This document shows positions 13,313 to 13,401 of a stretch of 13,401 bases of DNA, in pieces; position 1 is the first letter of the stretch; every line of letters begins with the position of its first letter. This stretch comes from an uncultured Bacilli bacterium. GTDB lineage: Bacteria; Bacillota_I; Bacilli_A; RFN20; CAG-288. The stretch spans positions 1 to 13,401 of the forward strand of contig CAOSOP010000016.1 of the NCBI GenBank assembly GCA_948525355.1. Direction: 5' to 3'. The notes beneath the pieces are model-generated. The model was given only the letters and a program-made list of their open reading frames with translations, was not told where the DNA came from and made no database searches. The translations under genes were made by a program, and so were the position numbers.

Positions 13313-13395
13313 ATGTCAAAGTTAATGCAACCACAACTCAATAAATTAGATGTTATAAGGAGTTTATATAGTTGTGGTTGCATTAACTTTGACAT
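13313..13395. repeat. 26-bp perfect inverted repeat, possible facing insertion-sequence ends
   Basis: Positions 13313-13338 and 13370-13395 are perfect reverse complements around a 31-nt AT-rich loop. The right arm begins AGTTGTGGTTGCATT and ends TTGACAT. Length and position (130 bases after the transposase stop) fit the right terminal repeat of an insertion sequence followed by the left repeat of another copy in the same orientation. There is no T-run, so it is not a normal terminator. A contig-end foldback artefact is the main alternative. Confidence 0.75.
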
Positions 13396-13401
13396 CTAAC
13401 C

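Overview
The window is AT-rich apart from its first ~106 bases. It looks like a chromosomal piece of a low-GC Gram-positive bacterium, most likely an uncultured Clostridia-like member of the Firmicutes. The reasons are the F1 ATP synthase gene order, the comEC-holA pair, two lipoproteins with lipobox signal peptides and short Gly/Pro/Asp-rich linkers, AGGAGG-type ribosome binding sites, and TTGATT-17-TATAAT-type promoters. TGA is used as a stop (comEC), so the code looks standard. The taxonomic placement is inference.

Layout. (1) Positions 1-106 are GC-rich and form a perfect 30-bp foldback; they do not resemble the rest and may be a contig-end artefact. (2) Positions 115-4658, minus strand: a tight F1 ATP synthase operon atpH-atpA-atpG-atpD-atpC (delta, alpha, gamma, beta, epsilon). 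The delta gene keeps only its C-terminal part, and no F0 gene (atpB, atpE, atpF) lies upstream; a terminator and an unrelated lipoprotein gene are there instead. (3) Positions 4706-8629, minus strand: two large lipoprotein genes of unknown function, each with its own promoter and terminator. (4) Positions 8750-11945, plus strand: comEC (DNA uptake channel) overlapping holA (DNA polymerase III delta), closed by a terminator shared with the opposing gene. (5) Positions 11943-13052: a small regulatory cluster. A divergent HTH-like gene faces a compact XRE repressor gene; a second XRE gene follows, then a broken third copy. Each plus-strand XRE unit has two 16-bp palindromic operators 28-29 bp apart and a -10 box placed so that the mRNA would be almost leaderless. 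(6) Positions 13034-13401: the last 49 codons of a transposase (probably IS30-like), then a 26-bp perfect inverted repeat with a 31-nt loop at the window end, possibly two insertion-sequence ends facing each other.

The most unusual points are the F1 operon cut inside its delta gene, the operator/promoter architecture shared by three XRE units with two different half-site sequences, the run of apparently leaderless plus-strand genes, and foldback repeats at both window ends. I saw no tRNA, rRNA, CRISPR array or riboswitch.
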